Part shown: piece by piece, positions 7,936 through 16,396 of the stretch
Numbering within the stretch: position 1 is the first letter of the stretch
Layout: every line of letters begins with the position of its first letter
Assembly: GCA_021647315.1 (NCBI GenBank)
Contig: JAKIUY010000034.1
Span: 1 to 37,490, forward strand
Direction: 5' to 3'
From: Victivallaceae bacterium
Lineage (GTDB): Bacteria > Verrucomicrobiota > Lentisphaeria > Victivallales > Victivallaceae
Length of the DNA: 37,490 bases
Position numbers and translations under genes: made by a program
Notes under the pieces: generated by a model
Told to the model about the DNA's origin: nothing
Database searches by the model: none
Seen by the model: the letters and a program-made list of their open reading frames with translations, nothing else

Positions 7936-8289
7936 ATGGATAAAAAACTGCTTGTCCCAATCCTGACAATTATTGTCGGCGGCGCCTGGCTTTTGAATGT
8001 ACTCGGAATAATGCCGGGAGTTGACTGGCTGTGGAGTATCGGCTTAGCAACCTCAGGTATTTTAACCATTGTTATCGGCAAAACGAATAAAACAACTATT
8101 ATTACCGGACCGTTTCTTCTTGTCGCCTCACTTTGTTCAATACTGCGTCAAACCGACCGTCTGGCATTAGACCGCGAAATTCCCATCTTGATTATCGTAC
8201 TTGGTGTATTAATGCTTATCTCGCAATGTATTAAATCCCCCATACCTCCTGAAGCTATGCCACAAACAGCCAAAGATGATGAAAAATAG
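7936..8289 (+). CDS. Small membrane protein, LiaF-TM-like
   Basis: This 117-aa protein has about four hydrophobic segments (residues 5-22, 30-46, 53-70 and 82-100). A short polar tail ends in acidic and lysine residues. The pattern of paired helices with W-L-L/G motifs resembles the LiaI/LiaF-type transmembrane region or DUF5668-like proteins, but the match is by eye only. GAGGAAT lies about 8 bases before the ATG. It is a single gene between sulfatase 2 and the convergent amidohydrolase. No function can be assigned. Confidence 0.7.
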   Translation: MDKKLLVPILTIIVGGAWLLNVLGIMPGVDWLWSIGLATSGILTIVIGKTNKTTIITGPFLLVASLCSILRQTDRLALDREIPILIIVLGVLMLISQCIKSPIPPEAMPQTAKDDEK

Positions 8290-8383
8290 TCATTGTTTAG
8301 TCACCCAAAATAGATAATGGGCTTTACAGAGGGCAAAGGCTAGATATTACCGCTCTCTTGTTTATTCAAACTCTAAACTAGAC

Positions 8384-8580
8384 CCTATTCGAAAAGTTTT
8401 TTGGTTCGCTTAACACTGGTAAACAACTTGAGCGCTTGAGGTTGACCAGCGTTTGCTTTTTGCGCTCGGAGATCGACACTCGCAGAGGACGCAGTAAACC
8501 TACTGGGGTCGTCGACCTTTTCGAACGCGCTCTAACTGGCCCCGTTCGAGAACAGTCGCTACTAGGAAAATCATCCCATT
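8384..8580. other. GC-rich patch overlapping the amidohydrolase 3' end
   Basis: This stretch is visibly richer in GC and in CG dinucleotides (TCGAAC, GCGCTCGG, GTCGTCGACC) than its surroundings. TTCGAAAAG (8388-8396) and CTTTTCGAA (8517-8525) form an exact 9-bp inverted repeat spanning about 120 bases between them. The amidohydrolase stop codon (8500-8502) lies inside it. It is not a tRNA and I do not recognise it. Confidence 0.4.
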
Positions 8581-9705
8581 GAGCAAGGACGTATCATTAA
8601 AATCAAAGTTAGAATTATGTAACCCGCTAGATTCATTCCCTAATCCCAGTCGGCAGAAAACGCCAGGATATTTATCCAGATAATAACAGAAATCCTCACC
8701 GCCCATGGATGATTCAGCTAAATCATACCATGAACCTTCACCAAGATATTTTTCAGTGACCTTATGAGCATATTCCACTGAGGCTGAATCATTTATCGTC
8801 GGCTGGTATGGCAAACTGTATTCTACTTCACATTTTGCTCCGATACTAGCACAGATTTCCGTTGCCAGTTGGCAAATCATTGGCGGAATTCTTGCTCCGA
8901 CCTCATAGTCAAGAAAACGCACAGTCCCCTTAATAACAGCACTGTCAGGAATCACATTACCATTACTCCCCCCGTTGATACTGCAAACCGATACCACTAC
9001 GGGAGTCTGTTCATCTTCAAGACTACGGGGAATTTCATGCAATGCCTCAACTATTCGACACCCCGCTACCAGCGGATTTATTGCCTGTTGCGGCATACTG
9101 CCATGTCCGCCACGCCCTTTGATATTAATCGTAAAAAAGCCTGCTGCTGCCATCATTGCACCCGGTTTTGAAGCAATAGCTCCGACCGGCAGTCCATTAA
9201 AACCATGCAGTGCGCAAACAAGTTCAGGTTCCGGATTAAGCAATGCGCCTGCCTCTACCAGTTCCTTGCCCAATGCCGCAACCTCTTCGCCCGGTTGAAA
9301 AACAAACCGTACTGAACCGGAAAACTCACTTTTAAGTTTATCCAGTACCAAAGCAGTGCCAAGCAACATAGCAGTATGTCCATCATGACCACAGGCATGC
9401 ATACAGTTCGGCACTTCAGAAACATATTCAACCCCACTGGTTTCACTCAACGGCAGCGCATCCATATCCGCCCGCAACGTCACATTGCCCCCCTCGCCTG
9501 CCGCACCCTGTAATATTCCGACGACATCAGTGTCAAGAAATGGTGACAACAGTTCAATTTCACTATCTTTGAGCGTTTCACGGATCAATTCAGCGGTAGC
9601 GAACTCTTCACCCGCCAGTTCCGGTTTGCGGTGAATGCGATGTCTTATTGCCATAATTTCAGGCAATATAGCTTCAACCGCTGTAACTATTTTTTCAATT
9701 GTCAT
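8500..9705 (-). CDS. M20D amidohydrolase (IAA-amino acid/hippurate hydrolase type)
   Basis: This 401-aa zinc peptidase-fold enzyme hydrolyses N-acyl amino acids or related amides. Motifs in order are RHRIHRKPEL (21-30), RADMDALP (78-85), HACGHDGHTAML (103-114), FQPGEE, GGHGSMPQ in the lid/dimerisation domain, and GGEDFCYYL near the C-terminus. I chose the start at 9705 because TGGAG lies about 8 bases upstream. An upstream in-frame ATG would add 47 residues containing repeat-derived sequence. The last 15 or so residues (RGQLERVRKGRRPQ) lie in the GC-rich patch and look unlike the family's usual end. The protein lacks a signal peptide and is cytoplasmic. The real substrate is unknown. Confidence 0.9.
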   Translation of the reverse strand: MTIEKIVTAVEAILPEIMAIRHRIHRKPELAGEEFATAELIRETLKDSEIELLSPFLDTDVVGILQGAAGEGGNVTLRADMDALPLSETSGVEYVSEVPNCMHACGHDGHTAMLLGTALVLDKLKSEFSGSVRFVFQPGEEVAALGKELVEAGALLNPEPELVCALHGFNGLPVGAIASKPGAMMAAAGFFTINIKGRGGHGSMPQQAINPLVAGCRIVEALHEIPRSLEDEQTPVVVSVCSINGGSNGNVIPDSAVIKGTVRFLDYEVGARIPPMICQLATEICASIGAKCEVEYSLPYQPTINDSASVEYAHKVTEKYLGEGSWYDLAESSMGGEDFCYYLDKYPGVFCRLGLGNESSGLHNSNFDFNDTSLLNGMIFLVATVLERGQLERVRKGRRPQ

Positions 9706-9852
9706 AATTTCTCCATTTTTTCCTAACCGTTCTCCACAAATATCCACATCTAGAATGAGTGGATCCAGTAGACAAAAGTGGACTTGGTAGACGAAAAATG
9801 CAACATCCCCAAGCCCCCAGCACCAGTTTCCAGCACCAATTCTCAAATTCCC

Positions 9853-10797
9853 TTACGCTCTGGGGTGCGCTTTATTATAAACCGCCTTCAGGCGTTCGGC
9901 TGAAACATGGGTATAGATCTGCGTCGAACTCAAATTTGCATGCCCCAGCAATTCCTGAACACTACGTAAATCAGCACCGGCATCGAGCAGATGAGTCGCG
10001 AAAGAGTGGCGCAGTTTATGCGGTGTCATATCCAATGGCAATTCAGCCGTTTGCAGATAAAATTTCAGATTGCGCTGAAATGAACGCGGCGTCAACCTGG
10101 CACCGTATTTATTGACAAACAACGGTGCCTGGGACCGCTCATTTGATGTCCTGTTACGACGCACTCGCAAATATTTCCGCAATGCTTTTGCTGCGGGACC
10201 ACCGATTGCACAAAGCCGCTCTTTCTTGCCCTTACCTTTTACTTTCATTATATCACTGAGCATATCAATATCATCCAGATTAAGTCCAGTCGCTTCGCTG
10301 ATTCTCAAACCGCCGCTATAAACAATCTCCAACATCGCCGTATCTCTGGCAGCCGCAAAATCGGCCGATTCATCATCTTTACAGGTCTCAAGCCGTTTGG
10401 CTTCCCGCCAATATATCATCGGCGCGTCAAGTAGCTTACCCACCTCTTTAATCGACATATACTTCGGCAACCGTTGTTCCTGTTTTGGTGTAGTAAGTCC
10501 GGAAAATGGATTTTTACCTACCATTTGTTCACGCACCATAAAACGAAAGAATGAACGCATCGCCGATACCTTACGGAGAATTGAAGCCCGTTTCAGCTCC
10601 TCATTCTGTAAGGATACAACATAGGTGCGGGCCTTATAAACATCCACCCTGTTCCAATCATCGAAATCGCCTTTCCCATAAACCAGCCGCCCAAACTGTT
10701 CAATATCCCGACGGTAGCTGAGAATAGTCAATTCGCTGGCCTGGCGAATATTTCGCAGGTAACTAAGAAATTCTTCACGATTTATACTATTATCCAT
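9853..10797 (-). CDS. xerC: Tyrosine recombinase XerC/XerD-like
   Basis: This 314-aa site-specific recombinase has the full catalytic set: R165 (SGGLRISEA), K189 (VKGKGKKER), H260 and R263 (HKLRHSFATH), H286 (LGHANLS) and the nucleophile Y295 (STQIYTHV). The N-terminal SAM-like core-binding domain occupies residues 1-100. Length and motifs fit chromosome-dimer resolvases (XerC/XerD), which act at dif near the terminus. Compared with the family there are about 15 extra residues around 128-148 (REAKRLETCKDDESADF) before the first catalytic arginine. The XerC/XerD choice is uncertain. Its start overlaps the end of the PHP gene by 8 bases, so the two are co-transcribed. There is no sign of an integron or prophage. 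Confidence 0.88.
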   Translation of the reverse strand: MDNSINREEFLSYLRNIRQASELTILSYRRDIEQFGRLVYGKGDFDDWNRVDVYKARTYVVSLQNEELKRASILRKVSAMRSFFRFMVREQMVGKNPFSGLTTPKQEQRLPKYMSIKEVGKLLDAPMIYWREAKRLETCKDDESADFAAARDTAMLEIVYSGGLRISEATGLNLDDIDMLSDIMKVKGKGKKERLCAIGGPAAKALRKYLRVRRNRTSNERSQAPLFVNKYGARLTPRSFQRNLKFYLQTAELPLDMTPHKLRHSFATHLLDAGADLRSVQELLGHANLSSTQIYTHVSAERLKAVYNKAHPRA

Positions 10798-11731
10798 TTA
10801 TCCACGACATTTGAGCGGTTAAATCATCTAAAAATACCGGCTGAGTCCATAACCAGTGACCTGTAGTGGTGGCAATTCTGATTCGAATATACAACTCATC
10901 CCCACGAAAATTATATTCAGCCTCACTGCCAATAGAGTGCTGCAACAGTTCTCCATTAAAACCGAAAAACTCAAATGAACAGACCTCTTCATCTTTTGTA
11001 ATATTCACCGCAACCCTAATACTATTCTCAGTTAAAAAGTACTCTTTTAACTCGGCACCAGTTGATGAATAAAACTGCCCAGCTTCAAATGCTTTACGCA
11101 AAGCAGCACTGCCTAAACCGTCAGATTTTAACATAATAAACCCACGTCCGCCAAGGGCTTTAGTCGGTGTATATGGGGCGGTATATTTATGCGCATCATC
11201 ACTGGCAACACCGAAGACACGCTGCCCGTTACTTAACAGTTTATCCCACATCTCTTCAGCTGGAGCGTAACCTGGAATAGGCATTGCGTTACAGTCAGGA
11301 CTGGCATTACACAGTTCAAAATGTTTCCAACCGGTAACCGCTTTAATTTTTTCATAATCAAAAGTCCAGTGCCAAAAAGGATGACATAATATCGGCACAC
11401 CGCCAGCGTTCAGGATATTATCAATATTCTTCTGATAAACATCGCCAACGGGGCATTCATCATGAAATGCTTCGCAGCTCAAGCGTTCATGAGCACAATT
11501 TACCCATAAGCCTACGGTATCCGCTAGTCTTATACCACCGAATTCAGCACCGACCACTGGAACAATCTCTGACGGCTGACTATATTCATCTGGCTCTGTA
11601 AGGTGAAAATGATCTGTAATTGCCAAAAAATCATAGCCGATAGCTTTATAATACATTCCAACTTCAGCTGGTGAAAGTTCGCCATCACTATTATTCGAAT
11701 GACAATGTGTATTTCCTTTAAAGTACTGCAT
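10790..11731 (-). CDS. PHP-domain phosphoesterase
   Basis: This 313-aa protein carries the four PHP metal-binding motifs: H9-x-H11 with D16 (NTHCHSNNSDGE), D40-H41 (AITDHFH), E63 (VGAEF), and H117 (LCHPFWHW) with D178-D179-A-H181 (ASDDAH). These ligate a trinuclear metal centre in phosphoesterases related to the PolIII PHP domain and histidinol phosphatase. The C-terminal 100 residues look beta-rich. The substrate cannot be predicted. ATGGAA lies about 8 bases before the ATG. The stop overlaps the recombinase start, so the two form one transcript, although no functional link is evident. Confidence 0.85.
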   Translation of the reverse strand: MQYFKGNTHCHSNNSDGELSPAEVGMYYKAIGYDFLAITDHFHLTEPDEYSQPSEIVPVVGAEFGGIRLADTVGLWVNCAHERLSCEAFHDECPVGDVYQKNIDNILNAGGVPILCHPFWHWTFDYEKIKAVTGWKHFELCNASPDCNAMPIPGYAPAEEMWDKLLSNGQRVFGVASDDAHKYTAPYTPTKALGGRGFIMLKSDGLGSAALRKAFEAGQFYSSTGAELKEYFLTENSIRVAVNITKDEEVCSFEFFGFNGELLQHSIGSEAEYNFRGDELYIRIRIATTTGHWLWTQPVFLDDLTAQMSWING

Positions 11732-11895
11732 CTATATTTCCATTTTTAATTTAATCAAATGAGGTGATTTCAAACATATTTATGAATTAAAGCTTTATTG
11801 ATAATTGCAAAATTAAATTATGCTCCAATGCGAAAAATACAAGCGCAAATTGATTTTATAGCTGGGTGACTGTTTTCTGGCAGTCCCCTATTAAA

Positions 11896-11917
11896 TATAA
11901 CCGGCTTTGCCGGAACT
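11896..11917. repeat. CCGGC-GCCGG hairpin repeat, copy 1
   Basis: TATAACCGGCTTTGCCGGAACT contains a perfect CCGGC/GCCGG stem with a 3-base loop. The same unit recurs at 13211, 16157, about 29931 (interrupted) and 37054. All copies lie between genes. Confidence 0.75.
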
Positions 11918-11987
11918 CGTAGTGCCAGGCTTTGATAAAGCCGGCATTTGTTCGCTCCAGCGTAATCCCGCAGGGATGTTTCAATCG

Positions 11988-12013
11988 TAGCCACGGATGG
12001 AAATCCGTGGCTA
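11988..12013. repeat. Hairpin module ending in GGCTA
   Basis: The arms TAGCCACGGAT and ATCCGTGGCTA pair over 11 bases around GGAA. On the minus strand the sequence continues as CGATTGAAACATCCCT, homologous to the sequence after the hairpin at 37003-37023. This shows they are copies of one module. Confidence 0.7.
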
Positions 12014-12305
12014 TTATTGTGTTACCCGCCGGGCAAGGGAAAAAAATATAATTTCCATTAAATTTCAATAGTGTCTGTTTCAAGTTAAGCATCAATCATC
12101 CTTATAAGCATTTCGGTTCACCTAAAGTTTTTCTGTTTTTTTATATTTCGGATTGCAGTGTAATGTTTTGACCTGTAGATTAAATAAGATTTTACTCGCA
12201 CACAAAAACAGGAAAAGTTTAGCTTTAAAAGCTCTTTTATTATGTTAATTTGTCTGTACAATTACAATCTTAATCAAAAAAAAACTCAAACATGGGATAT
12301 ATGAA

Positions 12306-13115
12306 ATGAAACTAATCAAATGTTTAACGATCATCATCATTGCCGGCATTACAACATTCGCCTGGGCAGCGGAACGCCCTAATCAAATCACCGGCATCAT
12401 CAGTGCGGCAAATCTGAATATCCGCGTCAAACCGAATACAAAATTCAGTGCAGTCGCCAGATTAAAATATGGTGATACGGTTGAAATCATCCGTCAGAAT
12501 GGCGATTGGTACGAAATTATCACCCCGAAAAATTCAGCCGTATGGGTGTCTGCCAACTTTATCAAAGCTGGTCGCACCACCCGCAAAGTAAATGTGCGCC
12601 CCGGCCCCGGCATCAATTATCAAGCATACGGCACAATTCCAGCCAATCAACCTGTTACAGTTCTCAGCAATCTCAGTTCTGAATGGACAAAGATTGCCCC
12701 TCCCCCAGGACTTACGGCATGGGCATTCGCCAAATATGTCAAACTGACTCCGGCAGCCAAGGCGCGCCTTAACGCCCCAGCTACACCACCCGAAACAAAA
12801 CCCCAGATCAAAGTTGTTCCGAAAATGGTAAAACTACCATTTATTGCCGACTTTGCCATGCCGGTCGAATACCGCGGCACCATTTGGGAATTAGCCGAAC
12901 AAGGCAAATATGCCACGCACGCGCTAGTTGAAGTCAGCAACGGCAAAGCCAAACCACTCTGTTTTCTCCGTATCGAAGGTAAAAATATTGACCAGTGGAA
13001 TAACAAACCGGTAAAAATCACCGGCATCAAAAAACTGGTAAATGGCTGGAAACTACCAATCGTAATTGTCAAAGCAACAGACATTACGGAAGAACAAAAG
13101 AATATCAACCACTAA
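12306..13115 (+). CDS. Secreted protein with two bacterial SH3 domains
   Basis: This 269-aa protein begins with a signal peptide (MKLIKCLTIIIIAGITTFAWA, cleavage about residue 21-22). Two SH3b domains follow: residues 30-88 with the LNIRVKPNTKFSAV and VWVSANFIK signatures, and 92-147 with VNVRPGPGINY and WAFAKYVKL. A proline-rich linker (155-175) leads to a C-terminal domain of about 90 residues that looks OB-like (PVEYRGTIWEL, KPVKITGIKKL, IVIVKATDI). Such proteins usually bind peptidoglycan or other wall components in the periplasm. No catalytic NlpC/P60 or amidase domain is present. GGGAT lies a few bases before the ATG. It precedes the kinase gene by 323 bases. Confidence 0.85.
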   Translation: MKLIKCLTIIIIAGITTFAWAAERPNQITGIISAANLNIRVKPNTKFSAVARLKYGDTVEIIRQNGDWYEIITPKNSAVWVSANFIKAGRTTRKVNVRPGPGINYQAYGTIPANQPVTVLSNLSSEWTKIAPPPGLTAWAFAKYVKLTPAAKARLNAPATPPETKPQIKVVPKMVKLPFIADFAMPVEYRGTIWELAEQGKYATHALVEVSNGKAKPLCFLRIEGKNIDQWNNKPVKITGIKKLVNGWKLPIVIVKATDITEEQKNINH

Positions 13116-13210
13116 CTGACACTGACGGAACACTAACAAAAAATTCTCATAAAAAAATTACAAAGCAATTGCAAGAACAAATTGTTAAAAAACGCATTGG
13201 GATGAAGATG

Positions 13211-13234
13211 AACATAGCCGGCTTCGCCGGAACT
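13211..13234. repeat. CCGGC-GCCGG hairpin repeat, copy 2
   Basis: AACATAGCCGGCTTCGCCGGAACT carries the GCCGGC/GCCGG stem with a TTC loop. It shares the AACATA prefix and GGAACT suffix with the copies at 16157 and 37054. Confidence 0.75.
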
Positions 13235-13269
13235 TCAGAAATCCTTGCCCCGGTATAAAGTTTGAGCTT

Positions 13270-13294
13270 AATTCGTTTAATTCGTTGGCAAAAA
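13270..13294. repeat. Short-period array (AATTCGT words)
   Basis: AATTCGT words repeat at 9-10 base intervals, followed by TTGGCAAAAA. It is closely similar to 30244-30280, which reads AATTCG three times followed by TTGACAAAAA. Confidence 0.6.
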
Positions 13295-13438
13295 TATTTT
13301 TTAAAAACAAATCAAAAAAACTTGATTTTTCTACTGACAACATCTATATTAGTAGATTAACTTGATGAAATTCCTTACAGTATTTATTGGTAAAATGGGA
13401 TTGCCAATAACGGAGTATGAAAATATTAGGTAGCATAT

Positions 13439-14530
13439 ATGAACCCAGATGTATTGAGTACCAGTGACACTACTGTCTCCTTCGGGGATTCAGCAGTATG
13501 TACCAAATGTCATTGTCTGATGAGTCCTTTACCGGAAGAACAGGATATCTATATCTGTCCGCAATGCGGCAATCGCCGTTGCGTGGAAAGAAACCGGCTG
13601 ATTCAGTTCAAGGGAACCGCCTTGGCTGGCTATCAGATTATAAAACTACTGGGAAACGGCGGTTCAAGCTGTGTCTATCTCTGCAACAAGCAAGATGATA
13701 AGTCTGCTGAAATGATTGCCCTCAAAGTACTTCACCCTGCAACCACACTACATGATGACAGTATTAAACGTTTTCAGAAAGAGGCTAATTTGGCAGCAAA
13801 ACTTGAACACCCGAATATTGTCAGAATTTACACAGCTGGAGTTGAAAAAGATAATTATTATATTGCGATGGAATATGTTGATGGGATAAACATGAACGAC
13901 TGTCTCCGGCTCCATGGTGGAATGCTTGATGAGCAACTTATTCTGGAAATGGCACGACAGGTAGCACTGGCATTGAAATATGGTTGGAATAAATATAAAC
14001 TGCTCCATCGTGACATCAAGCCAGCCAATATCATTCATGATAAGTCAGGCAATTTTAAACTGCTCGACTTCGGAATATCAAAAACCGTGCTCCCCAGCAC
14101 CAACGTAACCCAACTGACTCAAACCAACCAGTTTATCGGTACGCCTCATTTTATCAGCATAGAGCAGGCCAGAGGCAACAAAGCAATTGACTGCCGCGCC
14201 GATATATATTCGCTTGGCACCACCATCTACTACCTGCTTACCGGCAAACTACCGTTCTACGGAAATTCTCCGCTTAACGTCTTGAGTTACGTACTCGCTG
14301 GCAATCCAGCACCACCCGAAAAGCACAATAGAACTCTATCCCCGCCATGCAGTCATCTGATTAAAGTAATGATGGCAAAAAATCCTGATGAACGTCCTGA
14401 CAGCTGGGATACTCTGATTAAGGAGATCGAGAGAGTTCAACAGTCAATTATGCCACAGACAAGTCTCAAAATGAAAACAAAATTTCCTTCACCATTGCGG
14501 CTCGCACTCAAAACAGGTTACTGGCGATGA
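13439..14530 (+). CDS. Hanks-type Ser/Thr protein kinase with N-terminal zinc ribbon
   Basis: This 363-aa cytoplasmic kinase starts with a zinc ribbon (C21-x2-C24 and C40-x2-C43). The kinase domain runs from about residue 64 to 335 with all key residues: glycine loop LGNGGSSCVYL (71-81), K96 (IALKVL), E115, the catalytic loop HRDIKPANI (D192, N197), D210-F-G, and GTPHFISIEQ in the activation segment. There is no transmembrane helix, unlike most PknB-type receptors. The stop overlaps the start of the next gene (ATGA), so kinase and sensor-like protein are translationally coupled and probably form one signalling unit. Substrates are unknown. I am confident it is an active kinase. Confidence 0.92.
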   Translation: MNPDVLSTSDTTVSFGDSAVCTKCHCLMSPLPEEQDIYICPQCGNRRCVERNRLIQFKGTALAGYQIIKLLGNGGSSCVYLCNKQDDKSAEMIALKVLHPATTLHDDSIKRFQKEANLAAKLEHPNIVRIYTAGVEKDNYYIAMEYVDGINMNDCLRLHGGMLDEQLILEMARQVALALKYGWNKYKLLHRDIKPANIIHDKSGNFKLLDFGISKTVLPSTNVTQLTQTNQFIGTPHFISIEQARGNKAIDCRADIYSLGTTIYYLLTGKLPFYGNSPLNVLSYVLAGNPAPPEKHNRTLSPPCSHLIKVMMAKNPDERPDSWDTLIKEIERVQQSIMPQTSLKMKTKFPSPLRLALKTGYWR

Positions 14531-16122
14531 TAAAAGTCAACGATAAAATATTCAGCCCAGTCTGGCGTCCATTAAAATATGGCTATTTAACGATTTTTCC
14601 TGTTTTTATCACTCCGCCAATATTTGCCGACCTCACAGCCATTAATAACAACCTCCTACACTGGATTTTTTTGCTGGTAATTATTATACTTAGCGTGTTC
14701 GCAGTGAGCCTGTTCTATTTCAACCGGAAAAAAATGCCTGATCCGCAGACGGCTCACGGTTCTTTTTGGGACGGCAAAATAAAAAATGATGATTTCGCAG
14801 GAGAATTTCAACGTTCAATTCTACTCAGAGATGCCTTGGCATCCGCAGACGCAGGTTACTGGGAAGGCAATTTCATTCTTAATAAAGCCAACGCATCAAG
14901 CAAGTTATACGAAATTTTCGGTTTATCACCTGACAACGAATTTGTTTATGAAACAGGAACCAGAGTAGTTCACCCGGATGACAATGAAAGAGTTCATATC
15001 GAAATTTCAGCTCGCCTGATGATTGAACAACAGCCAATAAAATATAATTACCGGATTATAACCCCACAAGGAAAAATAAAATATGTCGAAGCCTACACCC
15101 AAGTCATTTTAGATGAAAATAAGCATGCAACCGGAATGTACGGCATTATCAAGGATATATCACAGCAGAAAATGCTGGAATATTCCCTGTTTGAGAACGA
15201 TGACTTCGAGCAAACCCTGCCCGACTGTGTCAAACTGGTTCCGACACCATTCAACTTTGCCATGATGATAAATGATATCCAGGTACTGCTCTCACCTTTT
15301 GCCGAAAAGAAAGAGATTACATTAAAATTCGAACAGCCGGACATGATTATTCCTATACTTGACGAGGCTCATCTGAAACAGGTAATAATGGGGCTAACTG
15401 ACAATGCCATAAAATTCACCGACCATGGTGAAGTAAAAATATCAATCAGTTATAATCTGGAACCCGATTCAAATATCGGTGAAATGACCATTGTAATCTC
15501 CGATACCGGTAGCGGAATATCCTCTGACAAGCTTGACAAGCTGTTTGAATTGAAAGAACCTAACGTACAGAAAAAACAGCAATTAGGTCTGATATTCGCC
15601 CAACAAACTATTATCGCAATGGGTGGGATTATAACCGTTGACAGCACGCCTGGTAAAGGCTCTGCCTTTACCATTCATATTCCACATGTCAGTTTCATTC
15701 AGCCACTCGGAAAAATAGTCAAAAGTGCCAAAAGACGTTCAGTCTATTTTGAACCGGCAATGGTATTGACAACCGGTAATGTCAAATATATTCAGAATAT
15801 GCTGGCATTTGTTCTGCTGAGAGTGGGACTTTATCCGGTACCAGTTGACTCTGCAAAAGAAGCTCTCAAAAAAATGGAAGAACCAGACAATAATATAGCA
15901 CTGGCTATTATCGACACAGGCATGCAGGATATGGACCGCGCTATAATCAAAAAACTCTACCGTTGCAGCAAAAAATCAAATATCCCGCTACTAGCAACAG
16001 TGAATAGTGCTGAAGCAAAAGAACGTTTCGCCGATGACTTTAACGCGATACTGACATCTCCAGTCAACACGACCCAACTGGCAAATACCCTGCAAAACTT
16101 TCTCCCTTCGCAAATTTTCTAA
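14527..16122 (+). CDS. Hybrid sensor-kinase-like protein lacking DHp domain
   Basis: This 531-aa protein has one transmembrane helix (about 44-65) and a PAS domain (about 105-213, ending YGIIKDIS). A HATPase_c domain (about 245-388) has the N-box half TDNAIKFT, G1 box ISDTGSGIS and G2-like QLGLIFAQ. A C-terminal receiver-like domain occupies 411-528. The HisKA/DHp phospho-acceptor helices normally found between PAS and HATPase are absent: residues 214-244 contain no histidine. The first N-box asparagine is glycine (G289). In the receiver-like domain D463 remains, but the acidic pair is replaced by TTG (415-417) and the conserved lysine by S511. It therefore cannot run a classical phosphorelay. 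Coupling to the upstream kinase suggests a regulatory or scaffold role, which is inference. Confidence 0.8.
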   Translation: MIKVNDKIFSPVWRPLKYGYLTIFPVFITPPIFADLTAINNNLLHWIFLLVIIILSVFAVSLFYFNRKKMPDPQTAHGSFWDGKIKNDDFAGEFQRSILLRDALASADAGYWEGNFILNKANASSKLYEIFGLSPDNEFVYETGTRVVHPDDNERVHIEISARLMIEQQPIKYNYRIITPQGKIKYVEAYTQVILDENKHATGMYGIIKDISQQKMLEYSLFENDDFEQTLPDCVKLVPTPFNFAMMINDIQVLLSPFAEKKEITLKFEQPDMIIPILDEAHLKQVIMGLTDNAIKFTDHGEVKISISYNLEPDSNIGEMTIVISDTGSGISSDKLDKLFELKEPNVQKKQQLGLIFAQQTIIAMGGIITVDSTPGKGSAFTIHIPHVSFIQPLGKIVKSAKRRSVYFEPAMVLTTGNVKYIQNMLAFVLLRVGLYPVPVDSAKEALKKMEEPDNNIALAIIDTGMQDMDRAIIKKLYRCSKKSNIPLLATVNSAEAKERFADDFNAILTSPVNTTQLANTLQNFLPSQIF

Positions 16123-16156
16123 CCCCCCGGGAACGCTGAGTCCTCCAGCTCGGCAG

Positions 16157-16180
16157 AACATAACCGGCTGCGCCGGAACT
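16157..16180. repeat. CCGGC-GCCGG hairpin repeat, copy 3
   Basis: AACATAACCGGCTGCGCCGGAACT is nearly identical to the copies at 13211 and 37054. Only the loop bases and one flank base change, which keeps the stem intact. Confidence 0.75.
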
Positions 16181-16185
16181 TTTTC

Positions 16186-16240
16186 AGACAGGATTGACAG
16201 GATTTTTTATTTTATCCTGTTTTATCCTGTTATCCTGTCA
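16186..16240. repeat. ACAGGAT/ATCCTGT self-complementary short-period array
   Basis: ACAGGATTGACAGGAT is followed by a T-rich loop and three ATCCTGT words (ATCCTGTTTTATCCTGTTATCCTGTC), so the whole can form a long imperfect hairpin. It may terminate transcription of the kinase operon, since T-runs are present, but the mechanism is inference. Confidence 0.65.
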
Positions 16241-16247
16241 AAAACAG

Positions 16248-16300
16248 CTACCCGAACGCAGTGACAGATGGAGCACAGCGTAATAATTTCCTATTAGATT
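16248..16300 (+). repeat. 53-bp dispersed repeat, copy 1
   Basis: This segment aligns without gaps to 37243-37295, with a handful of mismatches. It starts CTACCCGAACGCAGTGACAG and ends TTCCTATTAGATT. Both copies are intergenic. Confidence 0.85.
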
Positions 16301-16396
16301 AAAATATTTTATCTGCAGAAACACTGCAATATTAAGCTTTTTCTCAGTGATTTGTGCATCTGCATTTGTATTGTTGCAATAATGGTCTAAATTTAA

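Larger units (their letters stand above)
11732..12305. other. Spacer filled by composite repeat module
   Basis: This is a 574-base region between divergent genes without a credible gene. Positions 11860-12060 hold a composite repeat: an ACCGGCTTTGCCGGAAC hairpin (11896-11917), then further modules, then an 11-bp-stem hairpin (11988-12013). The remainder is AT-rich and carries the upstream region of the SH3-protein gene. A 79-codon open frame on the minus strand across the repeat is probably an artefact. Confidence 0.6.
13116..13438. other. Spacer with hairpin repeat and short-period array
   Basis: This is a 323-base AT-rich spacer. It holds copy 2 of the CCGGC hairpin repeat (13211-13234) and a short-period array with AATTCGTTTAATTCGTTGGC (13270-13294). 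I see no reading frame of interest. The kinase promoter probably lies after 13300 but I cannot identify it with confidence. Confidence 0.5.

Noticed and set aside
8384..8580. tRNA or small structured RNA
   Set aside because: GTTCGAG-like pieces are present, but no cloverleaf arms pair at the right spacing.
9853..10797. Integron or phage integrase
   Set aside because: The recombinase has XerC/D motifs and length, no attC/attL-like array or cargo genes adjoin it, and it is co-transcribed with a PHP-domain gene.
11856..12095. 79-codon open frame on the minus strand
   Set aside because: It runs through the CCGGC hairpin, the GGCTA hairpin and flanking repeat modules, so its openness is a property of the repeat. 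No ribosome-binding site or family was seen.
12647..13108. 153-codon open frame opposite the SH3-protein gene
   Set aside because: It is antisense to a well-supported gene with signal peptide and two SH3 domains.
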